From: Adiantum capillus-veneris
Taxonomy: Eukaryota > Streptophyta > Polypodiopsida > Polypodiales > Pteridaceae
DNA: 64,000 nt
Direction of reading: 5' to 3'
Assembly (NCBI GenBank): GCA_014529385.2
Contig: CM043943.1
Location: 101,307,855 to 101,371,854, forward strand
The position numbers were made by a program, and so were the translations under genes. Below are positions 11,214 to 22,075 of this stretch, piece after piece; the stretch's first letter is position 1, and each line of letters starts with the position of its first letter. The notes under the pieces were generated by a model. It saw only the letters and a list, made by a program, of their open reading frames with translations. It made no database searches and was not told the DNA's origin.

Positions 11214-11697
11214 AATGTATGCGCGTAGAAAATTAAAATTAAAGAGAGAACTGAAATGAAATGTTATATTAACGTCTTCGAAAGGCCAAAGAGACCTATG
11301 AGACAAGAAAGTTACAATGTGGTGGATCTGATACAAAGTCAGAGTAAAAAGATGACAAAATGACAAAATAAAATATTATGGAATCCTAAACTGCTGGGTG
11401 TGGACTAAATGGCTAAAACAGCTAGATGGGATAGGTAGATCATAGGAGATCCAGCTGTCATTGGCGGATCTCATCAATCTCCTCCATGGTCAATAGTCTG
11501 ACGGGGCGTTGTGCATGTCGAGACAAAGTGACGTGGATCGTCTGATGCAGCCTATGACTTCATTTGACCAACTAAAAATACATTCGAAGCTCAACTCTCA
11601 CCTTTATACATGAAAGTTCTTTAGGGAGCAACAACAGCGCCGTCGTTGCTCTTAGAGAAAAGCTTCCTCCTCAAAAAAGGTTGGGCGGGGGCATATA
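11211..11697. other. CACTA internal sequence without recognisable gene
   Basis: Unique-looking sequence between the microsatellites and the 173-bp array. No sustained frame. An imperfect palindrome (AGCAAC ... GTTGCT) lies at about 11627-11653. It may be untranslated or intronic sequence of the transposon. Confidence 0.5.
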
Positions 11698-14600
11698 ACA
11701 AGCCGTAGGTCAAATGGATAAAAGAAACGCCCAATATAAAAGTCATTTTTGAAGTCGGGTTGGGTTTTTCTACGGAAAAACGCAAACGGACTTCATAAAC
11801 GGCTTCTACGTCGTAGGTCGAATCCGGTTGCGTTTTTCTATGGAAAAACGCAAACGGACTTCGAAAATGGCTTCTATGCCTACCGAAACCATCCGTAGTC
11901 CATTAGGTAGTCTTAAGGCAATGTCAAGAGCGTGTATGGCAAGCCGTAGGTCAAACGGACAGAAGAAATGTCAAATACACAAGCCGTAGGTCAAATCCGG
12001 TTGTGTTTTTCTACGGAAAAACCCAAACGGTCTTTGGAAACTGATTCTATGCCTACCAAAACCATCCGTAGTCCATAAGATAGTCTTTAGGCAATGTCAA
12101 GAGCGTGTATGGTAAGCTGTAGGTCAAACGGATAGAAGAAACGCTAAATACACAAGCCGTAAGTCAAATCTGATTGCGTTTTTCTACGGAAAAACGTGGA
12201 CGGACTTCGGAAACTGATTCTACGCCTAGCGAAACCATCCGTAGTCCATTAAGTAGTCTTAAGGCAATGTCAAGACCGTGTATGGCAAGCCGTAGGTTAA
12301 ACGGACAGAAGAAACGTCAAATACACAAGCCGTAGGTCAAATCCGGTTTCGTTTTTCTACGAAAAAACGCAAACGGACTTCGGAAATGGCTTCTATGCCT
12401 ACTGAAACCATCCGTAGACGATAAGGTAGTCTTTAGGCAACGTCAAGAGCGCTTATGGCAAGCCGTAGGTCAAACAGATAGAAGAAATGCCAAATACACA
12501 AGTCGTAGGTCAAATCCGGTTACGTTTTTCTACGGAAAAACGCAAACGGACTTCGGAAATGGCTTCTATGTCTACCAAAACCATCCGTAGTTCATTAATT
12601 AGTATTAAATCAATGTCAAGAGCACATATGGCAAGCCGTAGATCAACCGGACAGAAGAAACACCAAATACACAAGCCATAGGTAAAATCCGGTTGCATTT
12701 TTTTACGGAAAAACGCAAACAGACTTCGAAAATGGCTTCTATGCCTACTGCAACCATCCGTAGTTCATTTAGTAGTTTGAAAGCAATGTCAAGAGTGCAT
12801 ATGGCAAGCCGTAGGTCAAACGGATAGAAGAAACACCAAATACACAAGCCGTAGGTCAAATCCGGTTGCGTTTTTCTACGAAAAAACGCAAACGGACTTC
12901 GGAAATGGCTTCTATGCCTACGAAAACCATCCATAGTTCATTTATTAGTCTTAAAGCAATGACAAGAGCGTGTATGGTAAGCCGTAGGTCAATGGATTTG
13001 AATTAACGTCAAATACACAAGTTGTAGGTCAAATCCGGTTGCGTTTTTGTACGGAAAAACGCAAAGGGATTTTTGAAATGGCTTTTATGCGTACTGAAAC
13101 CATCCGTAGTCCATTAGGTAGTCTTAAAGAAACGTCAAGAGTGCATATGGCAATCCGTAGGTCAAACGGATAGAAGAAACGCCAAATACACAAGCCGTAG
13201 GTCAAATCCGATTGCGTTTTTCTACGGAAAAACGCAGACGGACTTCGGAAACTAACTCTATGCCTACCGAAACCAGCCGTAGTCCATTAGGTAGTCTTAA
13301 AGAAATTTCAAGAGTGCATTTTGCAAGCCATAGGTCAAACGGATAGAAGAAACGCCAAATACACAAGCCGTAGGTCAAATCCGGTTACGTTTTTCTACGG
13401 GAAAACGCAAACGGACTTCGAAAATGGCTTCTATGCCTACCAAAACCGTCCGTAGTCCATAAGATAGTCTTTAGGCAATGTCAAGAGCGTGTATGGCAAG
13501 CTGTAGGTCAAACAGATAGAAGAAACGCCAAATACACAAGCCGTAAGACAAATCTGATTGCGTTTTTCTACGAAAAAACGCGGACGGACTTCGGAAACTG
13601 ATTCTACGCCTAGCAAAACCATCCGTAGTCCATTAAGTAGTATTAAGGAAATGTCAAAACCGTGTATGGAAAGCCGTAGGTTAAACGGACAGAAGAAACG
13701 TCAAATACACAAGCCGTAGGTCAAATCCGGTTTCGTTTTTCTACGAAAAAACGCAAACGGACTTCGGAAATGGCTTCTATGCCTACTTAAACCATCCGTA
13801 GACGATAAGGTAGTCTTTAGGCAATGTCAAGAGCGCTTATGGCAAGCCGTAGGTCAAACAGATAGAAGAAATGCCAAATACACAAGCCGTAGGTCGAATC
13901 CGGTTACGTTTTTCTACGGAAAAACGCAAACGGACTTCGAAAATGGCTTCTATGTCTACCAAAACCATCCGTAGTTCATTAATTAGTATTAAATCAATGT
14001 CAAGAGCACATATGGCAAGCCATAGATCAACCGGACAGAAGAAACACCAAATACACAAGCCATAGGTAAAATCCGGTTGCATTTTTCTACGGAAAAACGC
14101 AAACAGATTTCGACAATGGCTTCTATGCCTACTGCAACCATCCGTAGTTCATTTAGTAGTCTTAAAGAAATGTCAAGAGCGCATATGGCAAGCCGTAGGT
14201 CAAACGGATAGAAGAAACACCAAATACACAAGCCGTAGGTCAAATCCGGTTGCGTTTTTCTACGAAAAAACGCAAACGGACTTCGGAAATGGCTTCTATG
14301 CCTACGAAAACCATCCATAGTTCATTTAGTAGTCTTAAATCAATGACAAGAGTGTGTATGGTAAGCCGTAGGTCAATGGATTTGAATTAACGTCAAATAC
14401 ACAAGTCGTAGGTCAAATCCGATTGCGTTTTTGTACGGAAAAACGCAAAGGGATTTCGGAAATGGCTTTTATGCGTACTGAAACCATCCGTAGTCCATTA
14501 GGTAGTCTTAAAGCAATGTCAAGAGTGCATATGGCAATCCGTAGGTTAAACGGATAGAAGAAATGCCAAATACACAAGCCGTAGGTCAAATCCGATTGCG

Positions 14601-16294
14601 TTTTTCTACGGAAAAACGCAGACGGACTTCAGAAACTAATTCTATGCCTACCGAAACCAGCCGTAGTCCATTAGGTAGTCTTAAAGAAATGTCAAGAGTG
14701 TATTTTGCAAGCCATAGGTCAAACGGATAGAAGAAACGCCAAATACACAAGCCGTAGGTCAAATCCGGTTGCGTTTTTCTACGAGAAAACGCAAACGGAC
14801 TTTGAAAATGGCTTCTATGCCTACCGCAACCATCCGTAGTTCATTTAGTAGTCTTAAAGCAATGTCAAGAGCGCATATGGAAAGCCGTAGGTCAAACGGA
14901 TAGAAGAAACACCAAATACACAAGCCGTAGGTCAAATCCGGTTGCGTTTTTCTACGAAAAAACGCAAACGGACTTCGGAAATGGCTTCTATGCCTACGAA
15001 AACCATCCATAGTTCATTTAGTAGTCTTAAAGCAATGACAAGAGCGTGTATGGTAAGCCGTAGGTCAATGGATTTGAATTAACGTCAAATACACAAGTTG
15101 TAGGTCAAATCCGGTTGCGTTTTTGTACGGAAAAACGCAAAGGTATTTCGGAAATGGCTTTTATGCGTACTGAAACCATCCGTAGTCCATTAGGTAGTCT
15201 TAAAGCAATGTCAAGAGTGCATATGGAAATCCGTAGGTCAAACGGATAGAAGAAACGCCAAATACACAAGCCGTAGGTCAAATCCGATTGCGTTTTTCTA
15301 CGGAAAAACGCAGACGGACTTCGGAAACTAACTCTATGCCTACCGAAACCAGCCGTAGTCCATTAGGTAGTCTTAAAGAAATATCAAGAGCGCATTTTGC
15401 AAGCCATAGGTCAAACGGATAGAAGAAACGCCAAATACACAAGCCGTAGGTCAAATCCGGTTACGTTTTTCTACGGGAAAACGCAAACGGACTTCGAAAA
15501 TGGCTTCTATGCCTACAAAAACCATCCATAGATGATTAGGTAGTCTTTAGGCAATGTCAAGAGCGTGTATGGCAAGCCGTAGGTCAAACGAATAGAAGAA
15601 ACGCTAAATACACAAGCCGTAAGTCAAATCCGATTGTGTTTTTCTATGAAAAAACGCGGACGAACTTCGGAAACTGATTCTATGCCTACCGAAACTATCC
15701 GTAGTCCATTAAGTAGTCTTAAGGAAATTTCCAGACCGTGTATGGTAAGCGTAGGTTAAACGGACAGAAGAAACATCAAATATACAAGCCGTAGGTCAAA
15801 TCCGGTTGCGTTTTTCTTTGAAAAAACGCAAACAGACTTCGGAAATGGCTTCCATGCCTACTGAAACTATCCGTAGACGATTAGGTAGTCTTTAGGCAAT
15901 GTCAAGAGCGCGTATGGAAAGCCGTAGGTCAAATGGATAGAAGAAACGCCAAATACACAAGCCGTAGGTCAAATCCGGTTGCGTTTTTCTACGGGAAAAT
16001 GCAAACGGACTTCGGAAATGGCTTCTATGCCTACCGAAACCATCCGTAGTTCATTAAGTAGTCTTAAAGCAATGTCAAGAGAGCATATGGCAAGCCGTAG
16101 GTCCAACAGATAGAAGAAACGCCAAATACACAAGCCGTACGTCAAATCCGGTTGCGTTTTTCTACAGAAAAATGCAAACGGACTTCGAAAATGGCTTCTA
16201 TGCCTACTGAAACCATCCGTAGTTCATTTAGTAGTCTTAAAGCAATGTCAAGAGCACGTATGACAAGCCGTAGGTCAAAAAGATAGAAGAAACG
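11698..16294. repeat. 173-bp tandem repeat array (about 26 units) inside CACTA
   Basis: The phrase AAGCCGTAGGTCAAATCCGG recurs at 11981, 12154, 12327, 12500, 12673 and 12846, exactly every 173 bp, and onward to about 16130. Each unit has a near-perfect hairpin (GCGTTTTT, 6-nt loop, AAAAACGC) and several copies of CCGTAG in both orientations. Units eight apart are more alike than neighbours. For example the variant TTTCGTTTTTCTACG at 12347 recurs at 13731, and blocks near 12487 and 12605 recur at 13871 and 13989, all 1384 bp apart. A 4-unit (692-bp) repetition is seen near 14318/15010. The array stops directly before the DUF4216 exon. Confidence 0.95.
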
Positions 16295-16909
16295 ATTAGT
16301 TTCATGCAAAAGAGCAGGGCTAGTGCCAGAGACACGAATGAGAGCACTAGGAACCTAGATTACTGTGGTCTTGTGTCAGATATCCTGAAAGTAAGCTTTA
16401 AGCGGTTTGAGATGTTTTTGTTGGATGTGAAGTGATTCAAGGTGATTACTTCTGGTCGCAATGCAACGGTATGTAGAAATGGAAACAAACTTGTGCAAAT
16501 AGATTCTACAAAGGTTTGGACAGATGCAAGCGACACATTTGCTCTCCTCGAACATTGTGAGCAAGTGGTCTTTGTACCGGACCCTCGAGAGCGACAGTGG
16601 TGGTTTGTGGTTCAGGTTGCTCCAAGAAATAAACAAGTATTTGAAGGGCAAGATCTCCTGGAGGAAAGTCAGTCAAACAACGTCCATACTACTATGACAT
16701 TAGATGAGATGGACGAAGGTATGGCAGAGGAAGCTGACAGATATACGAGGGATGACGCAGACAAGCCAGAATTGACAGTTGTAGATGAAGATGCAATGGA
16801 TGAAGACAATCTGCCAGAACAAGTTGGGACAGAGTTATGTTTGCAATTAGAGATAGACGATGAAGTGGTGCAAGATCTTATCGATGATGCCTCACTCGTC
16901 GAGGCCTAG
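16295..16909 (+). pseudogene. CACTA transposase C-terminal exon, DUF4216 domain
   Basis: In one frame from about 16295 the conserved pattern of DUF4216, the C-terminal domain of TNPD-type CACTA transposases, can be read. NLDYCGLVSDILKVSF is followed by KRFEMFLLDVK, then FALLEHCEQVVFVPDP and WWFVVQVAPRNKQVF. A TGA at 16433-16435 falls exactly where the family has its conserved Trp. Downstream the frame is Asp/Glu-rich and ends at 16907-16909. The upstream catalytic exons are absent, and the 173-bp array lies in their place. TNPD proteins bind element ends and cut DNA in the nucleus. Confidence 0.8.
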
Positions 16910-17016
16910 GCCTGTAAGTGTTTGTGTGAAGACATTGATTTAAAATTATGCTTAAAGTTTATTTAAACAATTGTGTTCTGACACTTTATTTTACTTTCTT
17001 TGTGCAGGACTTTAGT

Positions 17017-17890
17017 ATGGCAGACCAGTTTCCAGATCCCGCTTCTATGAGTACAGATGTATTCATGGGCTTCGTTACATGGATGACGCCTGCTCAGATG
17101 GCAGAGGCTTCTCAGTACTAGGTAGCCACAGACACGGGTACTACGCCTCCGGGCTTCACACCCGAGAGTCCGACGCCTAGGGGGGGGACACCTATGGGGG
17201 GGGGGGGGGGACGCCTATGGATACGAAGCCTGCTTCTCCCATCACGGCTGCTTCGACACCTAGGGGTGGGCAGAGGCGGGTACGTCCTCATCTCCACAGC
17301 ACAGGCGCACTCACCGATCTCGGCGATCGTCAGGTGGAGGTGGTGGTTGCTGCGGAGGAGGGTCCAGAGATGATTCAACCCCTCCTCGCTTAAGACCCCC
17401 GTCCTACCAAGGCACACCTCTCGACACACCTCTTGGCACACCTCGGACACCTTGGGGGGCACACGATCCTAGTGCCTCCAAGCTCTATACTGTACGGCCA
17501 GATGGTTCTGTTGACATGGATAGAGTCGGGACTGAGATGAGACAGTGGATTCGCCAGCTCGCGGAGCTACAGTTTTCGACCAGCATTCTTGACGTCTTGG
17601 GATCAGCAGGAAAAGGACAAAGTCACTTACATAGTGGAGACCATCCTGAGAGAGTACCAGTCTGCTCCAGGTTCTGACGTTGTTCTGAGGAGGTGGATCA
17701 AGGGTATTGCATGGGACACCGTGAAACATCGACGAGATGCAGCTCGGAAGGCTTTCAGGACCGGCTCGTCGAAGCCTTCGGGCATCCCACACGAGATGTA
17801 GCTGCAGATCAGGGAGGATGAGAAGACAGCAGCGTGAGGCCACGCAGATACGACAGACGACCAGGGGGACATCTCATCTTGGCAGCGGAG
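17017..17890 (+). pseudogene. Second CACTA gene (TNPA / Transposase_24-like), broken
   Basis: TGTGCAG at 17002-17008 looks like a splice acceptor, followed by ATG at 17017 (MADQFPDPASMSTDVF). The frame meets TAG at about 17119, passes a Gly/Pro/Thr-rich part and a run of 16 G near 17195-17210, then shifts frame more than once. The best-preserved piece, about 17589-17801, reads WDQQEKDKVTYIVETIL then RRWIKGIAWDTVKHRR and ARKAFR. That spacing of W, K, RWI, KHRR and ARKAF recalls the Ptta/En-Spm Transposase_24 domain, a DNA-binding regulator. The assignment rests on position and a weak pattern. Confidence 0.5.
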
Positions 17891-17929
17891 GCTTCGACAC
17901 CTTTCGCTATGAGTTTGTGAGTTTCTAAT

Positions 17930-18655
17930 CCAATCTTAACTATGGCGTTTCTTAAAACGCGATGAATCATGTATTCTTATTACTCTGATTTTTGTATAAA
18001 CACAAAATCTTGCGATGCATCGAGTCCCGACATGTCAGGAGGAGTCAAATGGATATCGCAGAGGTATCTATGAAGTATTGAATGATCTTGATGCTTCAGG
18101 AGAGCCCGTAGACAGGGCGGCCTTACAGTCTCGCTGATCGCTTGAGGGTAGACGTTAATATGTGTGAGTTGATTTAATTAAGTAAGTATATGTGAAGTAA
18201 TATCAATACTAATTTTGTGAGTTGTCCTATGTGCAGGTTGTGACGCCTAGTCATCAATGGACCGGATTTCATATATATGCTTTGTGAGACACAGACACGC
18301 TTCTGTGTCTCCTTTTGTATAGACATATATATATAGTTATGATTATTGTTGAGACAGTTATTGTTTTCCTGACCCTGATGGTTATTGTCATTGTCATTGT
18401 ATAGACATGGTTATTTCTCCTATTCTTGTATAGACATATATAGTTATGGTTCAGGTTTTGTTTATGGTTATGTTTAACTTTTTGGTTATGCTTATGGTTA
18501 TTGTTAATTTTATTTCTGGTTATGATCAAAGTGGTTATATTTTTCGGTTATTGTTTTAAGTTATGGTTATGGTTCGTTATGGTCATTGGCCTTAAATCTC
18601 ATGTGAGATCCTACATGGATAGCATGTAGGAGGCGTATACATGATTTTTTTTTTT
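17930..18655. other. CACTA 3' region, low-complexity GGTTAT-rich sequence
   Basis: After the second gene no frame is sustained. A stretch of about 130 bp near 18030-18150 looks exon-like but has stops. From 18340 to 18590 the sequence is a degenerate TGGTTATG/TTATTG repeat, probably part of the 3' untranslated region. Confidence 0.5.
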
Positions 18656-18859
18656 TGAAAAGTTTATGTAAAAACGAAGGGAACTCTGCCGAAATTTCTG
18701 CGGAAGCAGGGTTGATTTTGGTGCTGCTCGCTTTATTGGGTAGAGGGCAGGAATTCTGGCTGTGGGTGGTGGCTGTGTCCATCTTTTCACTGGGCACAGG
18801 CCAGGCTACCTGCCCTCTGGCCAAGAATTGTTTTTTCTGTTATGGTCATCAATATCTGG

Positions 18860-18970
18860 GTCGCTATTTACGTCGATATCGGCATTGCAAATAAAGCCTT
18901 TCCACGCAGATATCGACAGGTTCACAGGGATGTTTTCTATTGACGCAGTGCGTCGATATATGCGTCGATG
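18860..18970. repeat. Right subterminal repeats of the CACTA element
   Basis: Copies of the same ATATCGACG motif lie near 18868, 18911 and 18952, and a half copy near 18962. The arrangement mirrors the left end. Confidence 0.78.
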
Positions 18971-18994
18971 ACAGATTTTTTTGTTGTAGTGATG

Positions 18995-19081
18995 ATGGCT
19001 TCTCCTCATACTGGGGGCCTTACAAATGTTCTTTTTTACCACATAAAATTACAAGGGGTAAACCAGGATCCATACTTAACA
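18995..19081 (-). repeat. 5' LTR of copia Y, part 2
   Basis: ATGGCTTCTCCTCATACTGG onward matches the U3 end of the 3' LTR at 5947-6032 and ends CATACTTAACA. It was separated from 10003-10638 by the CACTA insertion. Confidence 0.88.
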
Positions 19082-19089
19082 TTCTAGAG

Positions 19090-20480
19090 GTATCTTGATA
19101 GATCACACCAAGTGGGATGCCAACAACACTTTTGGATGGTCAGGATGTATGTAATAAACATCCTTGGTACCACCAACTAGCCCATAGTAGTAGCCCTCAA
19201 CCAAATAGGAATTTGGAAAAATACAGTTGTCCCAAGAATCTCTTAGAGCTCGTGTTGTTTTGAATTTGTCCTTTGAGCACCTGAAGAGGTAGAAGTCACT
19301 GCCCTCTTTGTTTTTATTTGTGGCAAAGTTGTCACCTACACACAAAGCATCAATAATTGCATCATGATGTCCACCATACATATGAAAATTTGATCTTTAT
19401 CATCACTTGACTGATCACTTTCTTGATCACTACCGTCCAAGGGTTCCATGGTGATGTACTACCAGTTTTTGATGTGTATGTTATTAAGGTAGTTCCTCCA
19501 ACATTGCGACATAAAAAACTGGAAAAAACATGAGAGAGATCTATAGTGAACTGCACGCTTGTCCTTACTAAAGTCTCCGTTCACACGATGTAGTGAGTAA
19601 GAGCCTTCCACTCACTTACAATTCCATTTCCTCTCCCTCGTCACATCAACCGCTTTGACGTCCCAAAAAGTATGAGACACCTTTGACTAGGTGTTTTCAT
19701 CATAAAATTTATGTTACAAGAAACTAACCACATCCTTGCCACACTTCGTGTGCCATGCTTCAGGTTCCAATTGCTCATGTGTCAAAGCCTTTTGAAAATT
19801 GCATTGGCCCCATCATGCTCTCCTTTGCCATGCCCCGATGCAAAGAAACTCCATAGCATCTCAATGTCAAACAAAGAGTAGTACCTAGATCAATGTCACG
19901 TCTCAAAGGATAGGGAAAAAAAATTGAAATCATGTTCAAGAGATCAAAGAATTTAGAATACCTTTACACAAAGCAAAATGACCTAGATGCCTTGAATTGA
20001 GCAACACATCCATCTGACTAGACCCAATCCCACTTCAAGGAGTTGAATCCTTGCTCTTGTATCCACACACTATGCAATTGCATGCAATGTTGCACAAACA
20101 ATGTGTCTTGCTCTTTCTAATCAGAGATGTAAAATTGTATATACTTTAACACCCTGACAACCTCGTCTCAAACATAGGTGATGTGCACCAAGATTGTGAC
20201 TTGTGATGCATTAATTGGATTTACTTTTTCTCCTTGAATGAGTAATTATTACGAAAGTCTACAATAGAGACTACCACGTCTCTATGAAACCTTTGAATGC
20301 ATTCTTTGAATTACTAAAACTTCCACTTGGCAATAAAGTTGTGTCTGATGTAGGTGGTTAGATTCTTTTGCACATCTCATTTTCTTGATGTGTGAATATT
20401 GCATTTGGAATCTCCTATAAAGTTTCGCCTGTCCAATGACAAGCAAATCTCATCAAAACCTGTAGTGAAGAAAAAGTTAA
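19090..20480 (-). pseudogene. Decayed gene of a large uncharacterised family (SGHGKGEHDGA motif)
   Basis: Across frames on the minus strand the following pieces occur in order: FKECIQRF ... IVDFRNNYSF (about 20310-20230), DTLFVQHCMQLHSVWIQEQ then WSDGCVAQFKASRSF (about 20120-19970), a likely intron, then LWSFFASGHGKGEHDGANAI (about 19865-19800), and a C-terminal part ending GSDFYLFRCSKDKF, LVEGYYYGLVGG, PKVLLASHLV (19381-19103). The order D(F)xxNY, D-x-x-x-Q-(Y/F)-K, and HGKG-x-x-D matches an uncharacterised protein family I have seen in invertebrate and plant genomes. I know no function. Several stops and frameshifts make it a pseudogene. Confidence 0.6.
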
Positions 20481-21539
20481 AGTCATTGCAACTTGAACAT
20501 GCTACCTAGCATGGTACTTTTCTAAACCTTTTGTTATGTACTAAAGTACTTAAGACACTAAAAATGGTTTTTTTGCAAAGTACCTAAGTCCCTGAAATTG
20601 ATACTTTAATAAGTACCTCAAAGAGTACATCTAAGGTACCTATATACCTAGAGTTTGTATTTTGGAAGTACGTGTTGGTCTCATGATAGATTCCACCTCA
20701 TCTCAAGGTACTTTTGAATATTTCAAGTATCCCAAGAGAGCCCATGAGTATGTATTTTCATGGATGTAAAGGATCTATGAGTTTACAATGGTGGTTTTGA
20801 ACCACCATTAGGAGGACCCTAATAGAACTTATGAGTTTACATTGGTGCTTTTGAGCACCAACCACTTTGCCATGGTAGTATTAATAGCATCTACATGTTC
20901 AAGAATACCCTAATAGAACTTATGAGTTTATATTGGTGCTTTTGAGCACCAAAACTACTTTGTCATGGTAGTACTACTAGAATCTACATGTAGGTACTGT
21001 AGGTAACCTTCAAGCTAATATACTTCTACAAGGTACATGAAGCAAAATTGGTAGTGTTGAAGTACCTAGTCTATGCACTTTGGCCTAATGCACCCTTTGT
21101 TTCTTTTATGTATACTTGAAGTACTTGTTTGACCTCATGCTAGCTTCTACCCAGGGTGAAGGTATTCTTCATGTTTCCAAGTATTTAAGAAGATTCATGA
21201 GTATATACTGGTGAAGAGTTCGTATATACTATACCTATGGTGCTTGAAATGGTGATAGTAAACTATATTAGAGTTTATATTGGTGCTCTAAGAGTACCAA
21301 AAGATTTCCTTTTGGAGTGTACACACCTCTGGGGCTTCAAAGTCATTATTATACCTGATGTAACACTATACATATGTAGTAGCTACCTATATGCATGGTA
21401 CCTATACTAGAGCATGCAAGAAAAATAAATAACTCGAGCACTTTGGGAGCATACCTCTGACTCACCAAGCAAATTTATTGGATGCTTTATGTAAGACTTT
21501 TGCCCCTAAAATTTTTGGCACACATGATTTTTGTTTGGA
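20481..21539. repeat. Spacer with short palindromic tandem repeats
   Basis: No gene. Between 20769 and 20993 three units share GAGTTTACA(T)TGGTG followed by a palindrome (GGTGCTTTTGAGCACC, or GGTGGTTTTGAACCACC in the first). The second and third units are about 92 bp apart and repeat CTAATAGAACTTATGAG as well. A fourth diverged copy lies near 21262. The rest is A/T-rich, with many GGTAC/GTACC words. Confidence 0.6.
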
Positions 21540-22075
21540 GACCCTCACGTCTCCGTTGCCTGATTTTGAAGTAAATTTTTCATCCTTGTCACACTGACTA
21601 TTCTTTTAGGGATTCTGTGTAATCGAAAGATCTCTTTGATAAATAAACGGCTTATGTCTGATGCAGTGGAAGTTGTTTTCACAGGCATCAAATGAGACAC
21701 TTTAGTCAGCATGTCCACTGCCACCATAATGGAGTCGTAACCCCCTTGAACGATAGGAAGGTCGGTTACAAAGTCCCTACTAATGAGTTCCCACTTCATT
21801 TGAGTAATTTCAAGAGGTTGAAGTTTTCCTGGCATCATTACTTGTTCAGCCTTAATCCTTTAACAGGAAAGACATTGTTTGATGTAGCAAAGTATATCCC
21901 CTTTCATTCCTGGCCAAAAATAGCTTTTCCTTATGGAATTAAGGGTCTTTGCATAGCAAGGATGGCCGACAAGACTGGAGCGTTGTGTCCTTCAGAAAAT
22001 ATTAACTCCTTTAATGTTGGATTCTTAGGAATGTAAAGCCGGTACTTATAATAGAGAAGCCCATCTTCCTGTTGG
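21540..22075 (-). mobile_element. Ty3/gypsy integrase fragment (chromovirus-like)
   Basis: The frame near 22075-21931 reads QQEDGLLYYKYRLYIP then LIFSEGHNAP. This is the linker and first His of the H2C2 integrase domain, and the Cys pair (CLSC) follows in a shifted frame. Frame 21838-21545 continues with WELISRDFVTDLPIVQGGYD, holding the first catalytic Asp, and SIMVAVDMLTKVSHLMP, the pattern of chromoviral integrases. It directly abuts the integrase tail of gypsy-2 at about 22075 and is a truncated scrap of a different element. Confidence 0.78.

Larger units (their letters stand above)
10639..18991. mobile_element. CACTA (En/Spm) DNA transposon, 8353 bp
   Basis: The left end reads CACTACAACATAAC and the right end TTTTTTGTTGTAGTG, an inverted repeat beginning with CACTA. 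The flanking 3 bp are ACG (10636-10638) and ATG (18992-18994). A 3-bp target duplication is the rule for this superfamily, and the single mismatch is a C-to-T change in a CpG. Subterminal copies of ATATCGACG occur in both orientations near both ends. Inside are a DUF4216 exon and a second broken gene. The main TNPD catalytic region (Transposase_21) is not visible, so it is a non-autonomous derivative. Coding direction is plus. Confidence 0.93.
5587..19081 (-). mobile_element. Ty1/copia LTR retrotransposon (copia Y) split by a CACTA transposon
   Basis: On the minus strand: 5' LTR (19081-18995 plus 10638-10003, interrupted), iMet primer site, gag, protease, integrase, RT, RNase H, polypurine tract, 3' LTR (6032-5587). 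Integrase before RT defines Ty1/copia. U3 ends of the two LTRs match closely, starting TGTTAAGTATGGA on the minus strand. The interior has many stops and frameshifts, so it cannot be autonomous. The 8353-bp CACTA lies inside its 5' LTR. Confidence 0.88.

Noticed and set aside
11698-16294. Many 60-110 codon frames inside the 173-bp array
   Set aside because: They repeat with the satellite unit, have no motif and arise because each unit happens to lack stops in one frame.
11698-16294. CRISPR-like array
   Set aside because: Units are contiguous 173-bp repeats without unique spacers, inside a eukaryotic transposon.
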